From Prorocentrum cordatum (Eukaryota; Sar; Dinophyceae; Prorocentrales; Prorocentraceae), in the NCBI GenBank assembly GCA_963575745.1, contig CAUYUJ010020760.1, positions 1 to 64,000 of the forward strand: a DNA stretch of 64,000 nucleotides, in the 5' to 3' direction. This document shows, one piece after another, positions 16,980 through 26,739 of this stretch. Below the pieces are notes generated by a model. It worked only from the letters and a program-made list of their open reading frames with translations, was not told the origin of the DNA and ran no database searches. A program made the position numbers and the translations under genes. Position 1 is the first letter of the stretch; each line of letters begins with the position of its first letter.

Positions 16980-19301
16980 CTATATGTCGAAGATGTCGGC
17001 GTTGAAGTCCTGCGGGGCGGGGGAAGCAGGATGCCGCATGTGAGCGAAGGTAATGCCAGTGAGCGGGACGGGGCGCGCCGCTTGGCGGGCACGCTCGGCC
17101 CTGATTTGTCTGGCCCGGTCCCGATTGCACTGGATGCGCCTTTTCTGATCCAGAGTTAGGGGGGGAGGGGGCGGCGGCGGAGGGAGAGTGGAGGGAAAAA
17201 TGGGGGCTGTGCCCAAAAAATGCGTGGCCTCTTGTTCCGCCTCCGAGTCCTGATCGGCAAGGCCAGGCGTCTCGGGAGCCTCCGATGGGAGGTCGCTATG
17301 GCGGCGCCACGGCTCGGAGGGCCTGGTCGGAGCCAAAAGCCTGCGGAAGCGATCCAGCTCCCCATCCACTTTAGCTCGGGTGCGAGGGGCAGAGGGGTCA
17401 GCGAAGTCAGGACCTAGCCAAAAATCGCTAGTCATAGATGCAGAGAAACGGAGGAGTGGGGCCAGAATGGCAGGGTCCGCCTGGGGGGGAAGGTCCTGTG
17501 GGTCTTCGGCAAATGGCAAAATGACGTCTTGGTATATGGCCTGGGCGAGGCATTCGCAAAGGGCAGAGGGATAGGTATTTTTGTCTGCCGTGAAAAAGCG
17601 GTCATTCTCGTCCTTGCCTAATAATGTGCGATGCGCCCCCGGCGGGTGCGTGCACTTGGCCCCTTGGGGGCGGTTGAGTAGGAGCAAGGGGGGGGAAGGG
17701 AGGCGGAGCGATAGCAAGCGCGTGGGGGCCTTGCCAAATTCGCTAGGAGGACGGCAAGGCGGTTGAAACATGCATTGGTCGAAGTCAGTGGTGCGGACAG
17801 CCGGGGCAGCAGCCAAGGCCATTAGGGGCCTCCACATCCAGCTAGGCTGTGCTCTGGGCTCCCAGTGCGCGGGGCATGGGTGTTCCATCCAGGCCGAGGT
17901 ACCCATGTCTAGGTGTGCGGCAAATAGTAGGACCAACGAGGCGAGAAGCAGGTTGGCTATCTGCAATAGGCGAGATTGCTTGGGCGCAGCGTTGGGGATG
18001 CCCCAGTAATGTTCAATAGTGCGCAACGGCGGGGGCCCGTTGGGCTTCCAACGGGCCGCGCAAAAAGTTTCGCAAGGCGGTCCTCCGCCTGAAACAACCA
18101 CTCTGCCGGCATAAATATGATGCTGCCATAGCTTGATGGTCTCCGACTTGGTGAGATCGCCAGTGTCAGGGTCGATGGCAATGTCGACCGACAGTATGTA
18201 AACCTCAAGCGAGGGAGTGGGCGCGAATGATTCCAGGTGGTGCTGGATATCACCTTCGCGCCTGCGGCCAGAAAAAAGGTTGAGAATAAAGATCTCCTTG
18301 CGCCTGATGCGCGCTGGAATGTCATTAGTCGCTAGACCGGTGTAGTCTTGCGGTTGAAATGGCCATTCGGGCAGCGCAGGGAGAGGAGGAGGCTGCGGCG
18401 GAGGCACGTCGGCAGGAAAAAGCAGTGTAACGGCTGCTGGGTCTAGGGCGTAGTCGGTGACTGCCATTATGGCGCGGGCGTCCGCTTGCGATAGGTGCTT
18501 GGCAAAGTCTCGAAAGTGCTGGGTGGTAGCGCGCTTGGCACGATGTGCCGGTAATGCCACCCGCCAACGCCCTACTCCTGATTTCACTTGGAGCTTGGCA
18601 TTTTCGCAACGCTGCATGGCCAGCGAGGCGATTTGCTCCTGAGGCAGGCGTTGAGAGTGACAAAGAAGGTAGAGAGCACAGATGAAGGAGTCAAAACAGA
18701 GATGTTGCATGAGACTGGCACGGGAGCCAAAAGGGAGGCTGCAGGCAGGGCAAACCGCGGTGTCGGGTACCAGGCCCTTGACCCGATGGGACAAGGTCCA
18801 GTGCATCTGGGCCACATGCTGCTTTAGCCCCCGAAATTTGAGAAATGTGCGTGGGCGCCATGGGCAGGTGAGCACAGATGGGTAGTGTGCTGCCAGGCGT
18901 TGCTGCTCGATCGGACGCTGTACATGGTCCGTCGGCAGGGGGATCCCGCAGGGCACGGAGATGGCAAAGAAGTGCTTAGCGGCGGCCTCGGCGAGTGCTG
19001 CGCGTGCGAAATGCTGGGCCCCCGCTGTAAGGGCATTGCGAATTCGACGCTTCCATCCGGTGTGGGATTGGAGGGCAAGGGCCTCCCATTGGTCCAGGTG
19101 AGAAACTGGCGAGGGCATTTGCGCGAGATTGGCGGAAAAATCGCCCAGCCATTGTAAGTCCTTCTGTACCAAAGCGAGCCACGAGTCTGGGACGTCCGCG
19201 GCTAGCGCGGCAAGGAGGGAGATGAGGTGGGGAGGTCCCGTGCGGAGGAGGCGGCCAAAGAGGCGCAGCCGCATTGCACTAAATACCTGCGGTAGGGGGG
19301 G
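16980..19301 (-). CDS. Element B RT C-terminal region, zinc fingers and C5-methyltransferase-like domain
   Basis: 773 codons continue the RT polypeptide from MRLRLFGRLLRTG (Met codon at 19274), a typical LINE post-RT helix region. Two C2H2-like segments follow (LTCPW...LKQHVAQMHW and CPACSLPFGSRASLMQH). From about 18300 comes a methyltransferase-like domain: NLFSGRRREGD (motif I), SVDIAID (acidic strand), VSGGGPPCETF (motif IV, Cys codon 18074-18072) and WMEHPCP (motif VI position), then DFDQC, a KAPT segment and C-T-H...HRTLLG. The motif order is that of the cytosine-5 methyltransferase fold, though divergent; activity is not proven. The C-terminus is basic with a coiled-coil-like stretch. 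The frame stops at 16980, 11 nt before the next ATG. Confidence 0.75.
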   Translation of the reverse strand, partial: PPLPQVFSAMRLRLFGRLLRTGPPHLISLLAALAADVPDSWLALVQKDLQWLGDFSANLAQMPSPVSHLDQWEALALQSHTGWKRRIRNALTAGAQHFARAALAEAAAKHFFAISVPCGIPLPTDHVQRPIEQQRLAAHYPSVLTCPWRPRTFLKFRGLKQHVAQMHWTLSHRVKGLVPDTAVCPACSLPFGSRASLMQHLCFDSFICALYLLCHSQRLPQEQIASLAMQRCENAKLQVKSGVGRWRVALPAHRAKRATTQHFRDFAKHLSQADARAIMAVTDYALDPAAVTLLFPADVPPPQPPPLPALPEWPFQPQDYTGLATNDIPARIRRKEIFILNLFSGRRREGDIQHHLESFAPTPSLEVYILSVDIAIDPDTGDLTKSETIKLWQHHIYAGRVVVSGGGPPCETFCAARWKPNGPPPLRTIEHYWGIPNAAPKQSRLLQIANLLLASLVLLFAAHLDMGTSAWMEHPCPAHWEPRAQPSWMWRPLMALAAAPAVRTTDFDQCMFQPPCRPPSEFGKAPTRLLSLRLPSPPLLLLNRPQGAKCTHPPGAHRTLLGKDENDRFFTADKNTYPSALCECLAQAIYQDVILPFAEDPQDLPPQADPAILAPLLRFSASMTSDFWLGPDFADPSAPRTRAKVDGELDRFRRLLAPTRPSEPWRRHSDLPSEAPETPGLADQDSEAEQEATHFLGTAPIFPSTLPPPPPPPPLTLDQKRRIQCNRDRARQIRAERARQAARPVPLTGITFAHMRHPASPAPQDFNADIFDI

Positions 19302-20742
19302 GTCTGCAGACTTTGGCCAAAACAAAGGAGTCGCGCTCTGCTGTGCTGTCGCACCTTGGGAGGTGGAGCAAGCGCCTGTACATGCGCATGAACTCTCCCT
19401 GGAGGGTGACGATTTGCGGTCCAGTGAGCAACGGCCAGACTGCGGCATTGAAAAGACGGGAGGAGAGGATAAGGGAGTCCAGTAAATGCAGGTGCTCGCG
19501 CAGCCACGTACTGGAGGAGTGGCGCAAAAATTGACGAGCAAGATTGCGCCAGCTGGGGGCCGCCTCCGATCGCCTGTGGGCGAGCTCGGGGCCTATACTG
19601 CCCTTTTCGTCCAAATGTGTGCCTAGGTATGTGTAGATCCTGGCGAAGTGAAGGGAGAATGGCTTATGCCCGAGGGCGGGTGAAACTAACATTTGCCCAT
19701 TGAGCCCTTGGGGGTCCCAGAGCTTGCGGCGAAGGGATATGGAAGCTTCCCCTCTAAACTGAAAAAGGCACATAGTTTTGTTAACTTGAAAGTTGAGCTT
19801 GATACCGGAGAGTGCGTAGGCCTCGACTATGATGGCCATTAGCACGGGCATGGCGTCGAAAAGCTCTTTAGTGGGCCCGAGGAAGGCATAGGCACCATCG
19901 TCGAAAAAGCACGAGTCCAGGTAGTGGTGCACATCCGTATCGGAGGAGTCCAAGCTGTCCTTGTGGTGAGCGTAAAAAGATCGTGGAGCAGCTTTGTCCA
20001 CCTGGACCTTGAGGATAAGATGGGCAAGCGGCGAGTCTGTGAGCTGTTTAACAGCTTCGTTATTAGCTCGGGCCATGAGGAAGTTGAAAAGAACGTCCCC
20101 GAGCTGCTGCCCTGGAATGGTACCTCGGAGCGTGAGAGCTACCCCCGAGGCGCCAGGGTAAAAGGCCCAGGTGTGCTCGTATGCAACCGAGATTTGGGCA
20201 TGGAGGTGCGAGGGGAGGCCAGCCTCCTGCAGTATGGGAGGGGCAGAGAGCAAATGTCGCATTAGCTCCTCGCCTGTCTCTTGGGGAAGGTCAAGGGAAG
20301 AAACAAGGTAATATAAGTCAGCTTGTTGCGAGTCGCAATAAAATATGAGCTGTCGGAGGGCCCTGTTAAAGGCTGAAACTGCATCTATAAATATGTACGC
20401 GGAGGAAGTACGCTGGCTGGTCGCATAGGCCTGGTGCGCTAGGACCGTGAGCGTGGCAAAGTCGGTGCCTCGCCCAGCAATGCCGCCAGACTGGGCGGCA
20501 CCTGCCACGGGAGGGAGATATTCTACCAGTTCTTTTCGCAAGAGGGCTCGATGCCGCTTGGAAAAGTGAGGGGGCGCCATTACTGAGCGGGAGTTGGCCA
20601 TGATGGCTGGGTTGCCTTTACCTTTAAAAATGTCGAAATTATACCCTCCCCGCCATGCCAGCGGTTCCTCAAGGCGCAACTGCGCCTTAAGGTGGACCGG
20701 GTAATACTGCTTTGCTAGTAGGCGGTGAAACGACTTGACAAA
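19279..20742 (-). CDS. Element B reverse transcriptase
   Basis: The RT core reads coherently from about 20742. Motif A is YIFIDAVSAFN, motif B is LRGTIPGQQLGDVLFNF, motif C is SCFFDDGAYAF with both catalytic aspartates, and motif D contains LNFQVNKT. The frame ends at 19279, but the coherent sequence moves into the frame of the next CDS at the G8 run (19295-19302), where removing one base would join the two. The conserved active site suggests the ancestor was functional. It copies element RNA into DNA at the nicked target. Confidence 0.88.
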   Translation of the reverse strand, partial: FVKSFHRLLAKQYYPVHLKAQLRLEEPLAWRGGYNFDIFKGKGNPAIMANSRSVMAPPHFSKRHRALLRKELVEYLPPVAGAAQSGGIAGRGTDFATLTVLAHQAYATSQRTSSAYIFIDAVSAFNRALRQLIFYCDSQQADLYYLVSSLDLPQETGEELMRHLLSAPPILQEAGLPSHLHAQISVAYEHTWAFYPGASGVALTLRGTIPGQQLGDVLFNFLMARANNEAVKQLTDSPLAHLILKVQVDKAAPRSFYAHHKDSLDSSDTDVHHYLDSCFFDDGAYAFLGPTKELFDAMPVLMAIIVEAYALSGIKLNFQVNKTMCLFQFRGEASISLRRKLWDPQGLNGQMLVSPALGHKPFSLHFARIYTYLGTHLDEKGSIGPELAHRRSEAAPSWRNLARQFLRHSSSTWLREHLHLLDSLILSSRLFNAAVWPLLTGPQIVTLQGEFMRMYRRLLHLPRCDSTAERDSFVLAKVCRPPPTAGI

Positions 20743-21122
20743 GGCTCCTTGAAGCCGTCTACGCTGGCTGCAGAGTCAGGGGTCCTGGCATAGGCGCGCT
20801 CAATTTGCGCTAGGGTAAAGAGTGAGTAGGGGGGGGGGACATTCACAGTGAGATCGGCGGGCAGATACGATGCACTAGCATCGTAGGCCTTGGCTCGTTT
20901 GAGCGGGATGACTGCACCGTGCTCTTGTCGGGCAAAGTGGGAGAGCCAGGTGTCGGCGGCCTGAGTGGCGTCGACAACGAAGGTGCCCGCTGCTGTGGAG
21001 AGTATAGGTAGGGGTGAGGTGCGTAGCTTCTTTTTAGAGCCAACGCCGAGCGTGCGGGGGCGCGCAAAGGCAGTGCGCTGTTGTGAGGTCTGCCATGCTT
21101 CGTGCACTTCGGCGGCAATACC
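20715..21122 (-). CDS. Element B linker between endonuclease and RT
   Basis: Continues the endonuclease frame after the TAA at 21123 and ends at 20715. Residues such as FTLAQIERAYARTPDSAASVDGF match the position and style of the conserved LINE segment just before RT (alternating hydrophobics, then a GPDG-like turn, here SVDG). At about 20745 the coherent sequence passes into the RT frame, so the last few codons here are out of phase. A run of ten G on the plus strand (20829-20838) encodes PPP. Confidence 0.55.
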   Translation of the reverse strand, partial: GIAAEVHEAWQTSQQRTAFARPRTLGVGSKKKLRTSPLPILSTAAGTFVVDATQAADTWLSHFARQEHGAVIPLKRAKAYDASASYLPADLTVNVPPPYSLFTLAQIERAYARTPDSAASVDGFKEPLSSRFTAY

Positions 21123-22919
21123 TTACAGGTGAAAAGAGGCGTCCACGTCGACGGAGCATCGGACTGCCTGCGTGAATTGAGCTAGGATGATAGCCCTTAG
21201 GGCGCTTGCGCGCGCTCGTAGGTGAAGGGCGGCTGCATGCGCGGTACCTATGGTAGGGGCGGAGCAGCCGCGAGGAAAGCGGGTTTGAGCAACGCGTATG
21301 GGAGAGACCGCCAAAAACTGGTGCAAGCAGGCCATGCGCATCCGGGGCTTCCATTTAATGGAGGCGTTAGGGCCCGCCATGCTGGCTCGCATGCTGCGCA
21401 GGGCAGCACCGAGCTCCGCAAGCGTGGCGAATGCGTTATTGACTGCGGGCATCAGCGAGCGCTCGTCGTGGTGGAGCAAGGCGGCTTGGGGACGGGTAAA
21501 GGCTTGCCTGGAACGCAAATATCGCTTCCAAGCCGCGATAGCTACCCGCAATAAAAGGTTGCACGCCTCTCGTTGCAGGGTGTTGGCCTTACTTATGGTC
21601 AAGGCTCTGGCATCCATAAGCACGAGGGTGGCCATGGAAATGCGGGAGTTGGTAGGTGCGCGGCCTGTTGCCGTGCGGGGTTGGGGGAATGCCTGTAGCA
21701 TGGCGTTACGCGCCTCCCGGTCAAGGATGAGCGCGTGGTCAGAGGCATGTAAGTCGAAGGTTAAAAGTTCGGGAGGGGGCTTAAATGTGTCTTCAAAAAG
21801 CTGCCTGGCCGTCGGGTCGAGGTACGCTGTAGGGTCGCGCGGGATACGCATGACCTGGCATCCCTGATCCTCGGTTGGGCGCAGCTGAAGCTTGAAGCGG
21901 CAAGATAGGCACGGAGCAGCGTGGTCTAGTACAGCGAGTGCCAAGGTAAGGGAGTACTTGACCTCGCACTCAGTGGCTGAGGCGCCTATTGGGATAGCTA
22001 TGTAATCCCTGCGCTTCCAATGTTGTTTGAAGGCGGGGTCGCGAGCTGGCGCAATCCATGTGCCCGATCCCATGGGGTGGGGCACAAAGGTGGCTGGAAG
22101 CCAGAGATTTGAGGCGAGTAGGAAGCGATGGAAAAAGGAGCCAGCAGTGTTGACCTGCTCCGCATGCTGTGGGCCGATGGCCGCTGATGTTTGTGTGCCT
22201 ACTGCAGCATTGGAGTCCATGAGGACCAGAGTGGGAGTGGGCTGCGGCAAAATATGGTCATGCACATGTCGAAGGTGCTGCCACCATGCGGCCTGCTCAT
22301 GGAGAGGACGACCGGAATGGTGAGCATGCGCCACTAGGATGCTGAAGCGTAGGCCGTTCTGACTTATGACGGCCGCGATGATTCGCGGGTCTTGGTGTAC
22401 AATGCGCACATTATGCGACTTTATAGGAAAAGTGGGGATGCCTTTGGCATTAGGAAATACGGGCGTGCTAAGGTTGACCCAGAGCGCGCAGCCGCAAGCA
22501 TGAGTACCCGCTTGCGACTCGGACAGAAAAACTATGTACGGGGGGACTTGGCGTTTGCCAGAGCCCTTGGCGTTGACTCGCATTTCTTGCATACCTATAA
22601 CATCGAGCCCATTGCGTTGAAAGGCGGCGGCCAACTGATGTAGGCGTCCTTTGACGGCCACACCCGTAAGTCTGGCTCTTTGGGAGATGCGCGATGCAGG
22701 CGTGAGAGAAAGAATGCTGGCTGAGGCTAGCCTGAGGCAGCAGGATGCGGCGGCGTCTGCGATAAGGGGTTGCCTCCTCGGAGAGACCTGGAAAAACATC
22801 AGCGAGCGAGGTGCGGGGGGGGAGAGGAGGATTAAGGCTAACCTGATGGTTAGGCGGGTAAAGGGCGCGCTGTTGCTGGGGAAGGCATTCCAGCCAGAGC
22901 CATTCCAGGATGTGCGCAT
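21123..22919 (-). CDS. Element B APE-type endonuclease
   Basis: The informative part starts around LTGVAVKGRLHQLAAAF and has LDVIGMQEMRV (catalytic Glu), VLMDSNAAVG in place of the usual GDFN, KRRDYIAI and LDHAAP. These correspond to the E, D/N, D and DH positions of APE-like LINE endonucleases. The N-terminal 90 or so residues of the open frame overlap the RNase H frame and may not be translated. An in-frame TAA (21125-21123) separates it from the linker that continues in the same phase, so this looks like one nonsense change in a longer polyprotein. It would nick target DNA for priming. Confidence 0.8.
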   Translation of the reverse strand: MRTSWNGSGWNAFPSNSAPFTRLTIRLALILLSPPAPRSLMFFQVSPRRQPLIADAAASCCLRLASASILSLTPASRISQRARLTGVAVKGRLHQLAAAFQRNGLDVIGMQEMRVNAKGSGKRQVPPYIVFLSESQAGTHACGCALWVNLSTPVFPNAKGIPTFPIKSHNVRIVHQDPRIIAAVISQNGLRFSILVAHAHHSGRPLHEQAAWWQHLRHVHDHILPQPTPTLVLMDSNAAVGTQTSAAIGPQHAEQVNTAGSFFHRFLLASNLWLPATFVPHPMGSGTWIAPARDPAFKQHWKRRDYIAIPIGASATECEVKYSLTLALAVLDHAAPCLSCRFKLQLRPTEDQGCQVMRIPRDPTAYLDPTARQLFEDTFKPPPELLTFDLHASDHALILDREARNAMLQAFPQPRTATGRAPTNSRISMATLVLMDARALTISKANTLQREACNLLLRVAIAAWKRYLRSRQAFTRPQAALLHHDERSLMPAVNNAFATLAELGAALRSMRASMAGPNASIKWKPRMRMACLHQFLAVSPIRVAQTRFPRGCSAPTIGTAHAAALHLRARASALRAIILAQFTQAVRCSVDVDASFHL

Positions 22920-23559
22920 TGTCCTGGAGAAAACTCATGAGGGGTGGGAGCGAGGGAGGAGGGAGCACTGCGAGGAAATAAAGTCTGGCTACCGTGTCAA
23001 CCATTTCGTTGAGTGGGTCTGCCTGGTGACCGTGCACGCGCTGCCATGTAAAGCGACGTTTCAGACCCAGGACCTTGCACAGACTGTCAAGGCGACTTCT
23101 GTGCTCTATGAGTGGCTCGGCCACAGTACCGCCTTGGGCGGTAGAGACCACGTCCATGTTGTCAGAGTGAAAGGTGAGAGGAACGGTGGGAGGAAGCGGG
23201 GACTGAAGGGCCCATAGCGCCGCCCAGGTGGCGGCATCGAATTCTGCTTTGGCAGAGACTCTCGTTGCTCCTGTCATCTCCGGTGTGGGACACCCGAGGA
23301 AGCCGAGGAAGTGACGAGTGCCGTTGAGCCTTGCAAAGACCAAAAAAGCCCATGCTGGCGGGCCAGCGAGATCTCCTTTGGAGGCCCCTCCACTGGCGTC
23401 GGTGTATATATCCGCGGAGTCGAAAGCCGCGTAGGGTGTGTCAAAGGCGAGGCTGTGCCATGTAGGGAGTGAGGAGGAGTGGAGGGCGGGAAAAATGGCA
23501 TCAAAATCCCTGACCAGCTGGATGGAGGTAGCCGTGAGAACCGGTAGCATCCATCCCAT
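22468..23559 (-). CDS. Element B RNase H domain ORF
   Basis: From the ATG at 23559 the frame encodes an RNase HI-like domain with IYTDASGG (first Asp, about 23395), KAEFDAATWAALWAL (Glu), FHSDNMDVV (Asp) and HGHQADPLNEMVDTVA (late His/Asp region). These are the catalytic residues of RNase H. The domain ends by about 22950. The rest of the frame overlaps the endonuclease ORF in another phase and is probably out-of-frame sequence past the lesion at the G8 run (22815-22822). In LINEs the RNase H normally follows the RT; here it comes first. RNase H would degrade the RNA strand of RNA-DNA hybrids during replication. Confidence 0.8.
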   Translation of the reverse strand: MGWMLPVLTATSIQLVRDFDAIFPALHSSSLPTWHSLAFDTPYAAFDSADIYTDASGGASKGDLAGPPAWAFLVFARLNGTRHFLGFLGCPTPEMTGATRVSAKAEFDAATWAALWALQSPLPPTVPLTFHSDNMDVVSTAQGGTVAEPLIEHRSRLDSLCKVLGLKRRFTWQRVHGHQADPLNEMVDTVARLYFLAVLPPPSLPPLMSFLQDNAHILEWLWLECLPQQQRALYPPNHQVSLNPPLPPRTSLADVFPGLSEEATPYRRRRRILLPQASLSQHSFSHACIAHLPKSQTYGCGRQRTPTSVGRRLSTQWARCYRYARNASQRQGLWQTPSPPVHSFSVRVASGYSCLRLRALGQP

Positions 23560-23603
23560 GGGCGGGAGCGGGCTGCGACGTATGCCTTGTCGTCTGCCCA
23601 GGT

Positions 23604-24293
23604 TCACCCGTGGGCAGTGTCCAGGGGAGCGACCTGAAAAACCGTGCCGTCGCGCGCTGCCTGGGCCAGGTCGTCCTGAGCAGCCTGTGTTGCGTGGGCC
23701 TCGGCTTCGGCTCGAAGGTCCGCTGCCTCTGCGTCTGCCATTGCATCGGCAAGACAGCGGGAGGCAGCTGTGGCGGGGGCCCCTGCACGGGACGTCAGCT
23801 CGGCCTCGGCTGGCGCTCGCCTGGGGCGGCGGGAGCCGCGAGGGCTCTTGCTGCGTGCCGCCTGCTTGCCTTCAAAATCTTCCTCGCTGATGCCTGAAAG
23901 CGTGCGCTCGTCGGCCTGACCCGCGCGTGCAGATCTGCCCCTGGCCTGGGCGCTTGCGCTGCGGCGTGAGGATGCCATGGTGACTGGCTCCCCTTTATCA
24001 TCAGAGAGGTCCCATCCGAGCTGGCTGGCAGAACGGGTAGGCGGGGGCAGTTCGTTAGGCTCCCCTACGGAAGCTGCTGCTGGGCTCGACTGGTTGGTAG
24101 TGGCCTCTCCTGGTGGCGCAGTGGTGGACGCCTCCCCTGTCGGCGTCTCGGGCACTGGCGCTGGCCCAGGTTTAGGCACAAAACCTAGACGGAAAAGCGG
24201 GCCCGCTTTGACGGGAGCGCGGGCTTTTTGGGAGGAGGAGGAGGGAGGAGGGAGGAGGAGGAAGGAGGCTACGTCTGGAGACTTTATTGTCAT
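23604..24293 (-). CDS. Element B first ORF, Ala-rich, unknown function
   Basis: The protein is 229 aa from the ATG at 24293; the open frame continues upstream to 24677 without clear coding character, and an internal ATG at 23978 is another candidate. The first half is rich in proline, serine and threonine. The second half is alanine-rich with alternating acidic and basic residues (ADAMADAEAADLRAEAEA), probably helical. It occupies the position of ORF1 in a LINE, ending where the RNase H frame begins: the TGA at 23606-23604 overlaps it. No domain recognised. It could instead be the N-terminus of the enzymatic polyprotein displaced by one frame. Confidence 0.4.
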   Translation of the reverse strand: MTIKSPDVASFLLLPPPSSSSQKARAPVKAGPLFRLGFVPKPGPAPVPETPTGEASTTAPPGEATTNQSSPAAASVGEPNELPPPTRSASQLGWDLSDDKGEPVTMASSRRSASAQARGRSARAGQADERTLSGISEEDFEGKQAARSKSPRGSRRPRRAPAEAELTSRAGAPATAASRCLADAMADAEAADLRAEAEAHATQAAQDDLAQAARDGTVFQVAPLDTAHG

Positions 24294-24639
24294 CAGTGCC
24301 TCGGGGTTGTTCTGGCGGGTAGCGGTCGTTACCTGGGGGGGGTTCTGGGCCCCAGGTAGTGGTAACGCTTCGGCGGGGTGGGGCTCGTCGGGCGAGGGCG
24401 CGCTCCGACCGCAATAGTACGCGCCCGAGCAGCACTCCATACCTGCGAGCACAACAATGGCCTGCGATTCGCTCGCGCGCGCAAAGCCTGAGAGCACCGG
24501 CAAAGCACCTGCAAGCACCGCAGTGGCCTGTGAGCAACCAGCGTGCGCCTGCGACAACCACGCCACAGCGCGAGCACCAGTCTTCGTCGGAATCGTCGCC
24601 GGCATCATTTGAGACGTCGTCGCAGCCGTCCTCATCGAA

Positions 24640-25560
<921 letters not shown>

Positions 25561-26194
25561 GGCATCGGCGGCCGCGGCGGCGACAAGATAGAAACCGTCA
25601 CCGCGCTTGCAACGGCTTGTGCGCGTCGGACCCTTATTACCTGAACCGTGCTCTTCCTTACCTCGCTCGTCCTTGTTTGTCGTCGCCGTCCTCTTTCTCT
25701 TCTTGCCCCCTGCCTCTCTCGCGAACATTACTTTCACCTGCGAATGCCGCAACGTGCCCGCGAACACCACAACGCCTGCGAGCACCACGCGCATATACAA
25801 CAACACGCCGGACCCTGTCAGAATTGCAAAAGCACGAGCAGCGCAACGCATGTCCGAGCACCACCTTTAAGCCTGCATGTACCACCGTAACACGCGAGAA
25901 CCGAAAAATACCTGTGAACAACACAACATGCCTTCGGGGCCCTGCATGTCGGGGGGGGTCCAACTCCCCCCCCAGGTAAGATCGTCACCGTTACCCTGGG
26001 GGGGGGTGGCCGGGTAGCGAGTGTTACCCGCCAGGGGGCAAAAAACAACCTACCCAGCGCCTCAGGAGGCGGCGGCGGAGGAGGGGGGAGGGCGATGCTT
26101 ATACACGTCGGCAGATCCCCAACGGTACGAGTGTTCGAGCTGGGCCGTTGTCCTCGATTTCGGCCCTTGGGGTCCGTCACCTGGCCCAGGACTA
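25561..26194. other. Non-coding stretch with degenerate CGAGCACCAC-like words
   Basis: Words such as GCGAACACCACAACGCCTGCGAGCACCAC recur loosely at 25740-25940, and similar words occur at 24420-24560 on the other side of the triplet array. G-rich inverted words flank both regions (GGTAA...TTACC with G7-9 runs at 24309-24375 and 25964-26040). The triplet array may have expanded inside an older repeat. No gene recognised. Confidence 0.5.
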
Positions 26195-26388
26195 GGGGAA
26201 CAAAAAGTGTCATAAACATAACAACTCGGAGCTCCGCGCGGATTTCTCGGATCGGCGCTGGACCCCCCTCCCTGGCGCGCGCAGCGCGCCAGGTGCGGCG
26301 CCGGAGGCGCCGCCGGGGGGCCCAAGCGCCGATCCGAGAAATCTGCGCGGAGCTCCGAGTTTTTATGTTTATGTCACTTTTGTTCCCC
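26195..26388. mobile_element. Foldback/MITE-like element with TA flanks
   Basis: 194 bp with near-perfect inverted arms of about 64 bp (left begins GGGGAACAAAAAGTGTCATA, right ends ATGTCACTTTTGTTCCCC). The loop is GC-rich and has its own palindromes. It is bounded on both sides by TA (26193-26194 and 26389-26390), as for Tc1/mariner-type MITEs. It has no ORF of interest. The inner arm sequence CTCGGAGCTCCGCGCGGAT recurs at about 28821 in a related, more decayed inverted structure (28815-28990). Confidence 0.85.
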
Positions 26389-26390
26389 TA

Positions 26391-26568
26391 CAGCCAGGGC
26401 GTTGACTTAAGGAACCCTAAATAAGGAACGAGGCCCCTTTTTTCCAGAAGTTGAACTTCGATTTCCCATCGAGAATCGAAAGGAAACCCAAGGCAAGCTG
26501 TGAAGCAATCAGGGAACACGGAGCCCCTCCTCAACGAAAAGGGTACTTTCTGCAGCGCCCCGACTGTA
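26391..26568. repeat. Dispersed repeat family R1, copy 2
   Basis: Begins CAGCCAGGGCGTTGACTTAAG and shares GGAACGAGGCCCCTTTT, CGGAGCCCCTCC and AACGAAAAGGG with 11037-11161 and 44906-45078. It abuts the foldback element at 26195-26388. Confidence 0.85.
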
Positions 26569-26739
26569 AGGACCATCAAAAATGAACCTGGACCGGCAAA
26601 CGGTCCCTGGAGAAGGGGTCGCGAGCCCTGGGGCCGCGGATCGACACCATCATCTCGGAGGACACCTGGGTCGGCGAGCGCTTCCAAGAGGAGCCTCTCC
26701 CGGCGGAGGGCCATAATCAGAGGAGGAAAAATCATCGAG

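Larger units (their letters stand above)
14077..24293 (-). mobile_element. Element B: LINE-like element with RNase H-EN-RT-methyltransferase order and extra ORFs
   Basis: Ten consecutive minus-strand reading frames form one block. In sense order they are an Ala-rich ORF, RNase H, APE endonuclease, linker, RT, zinc fingers plus C5-methyltransferase-like domain, then four small ORFs. The enzymatic part is broken by frame changes near 22815-22822 and 19295-19302 (both at runs of eight G on the plus strand), a 1-nt shift near 20745 and an in-frame TAA at 21123. All recognised catalytic residues survive, so the breaks are recent or are sequence errors. RNase H upstream of the endonuclease differs from the usual LINE order. 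Element ends are not defined: no SL was seen at the 5' end, and the 3' end runs into tandem repeats. Confidence 0.75.
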
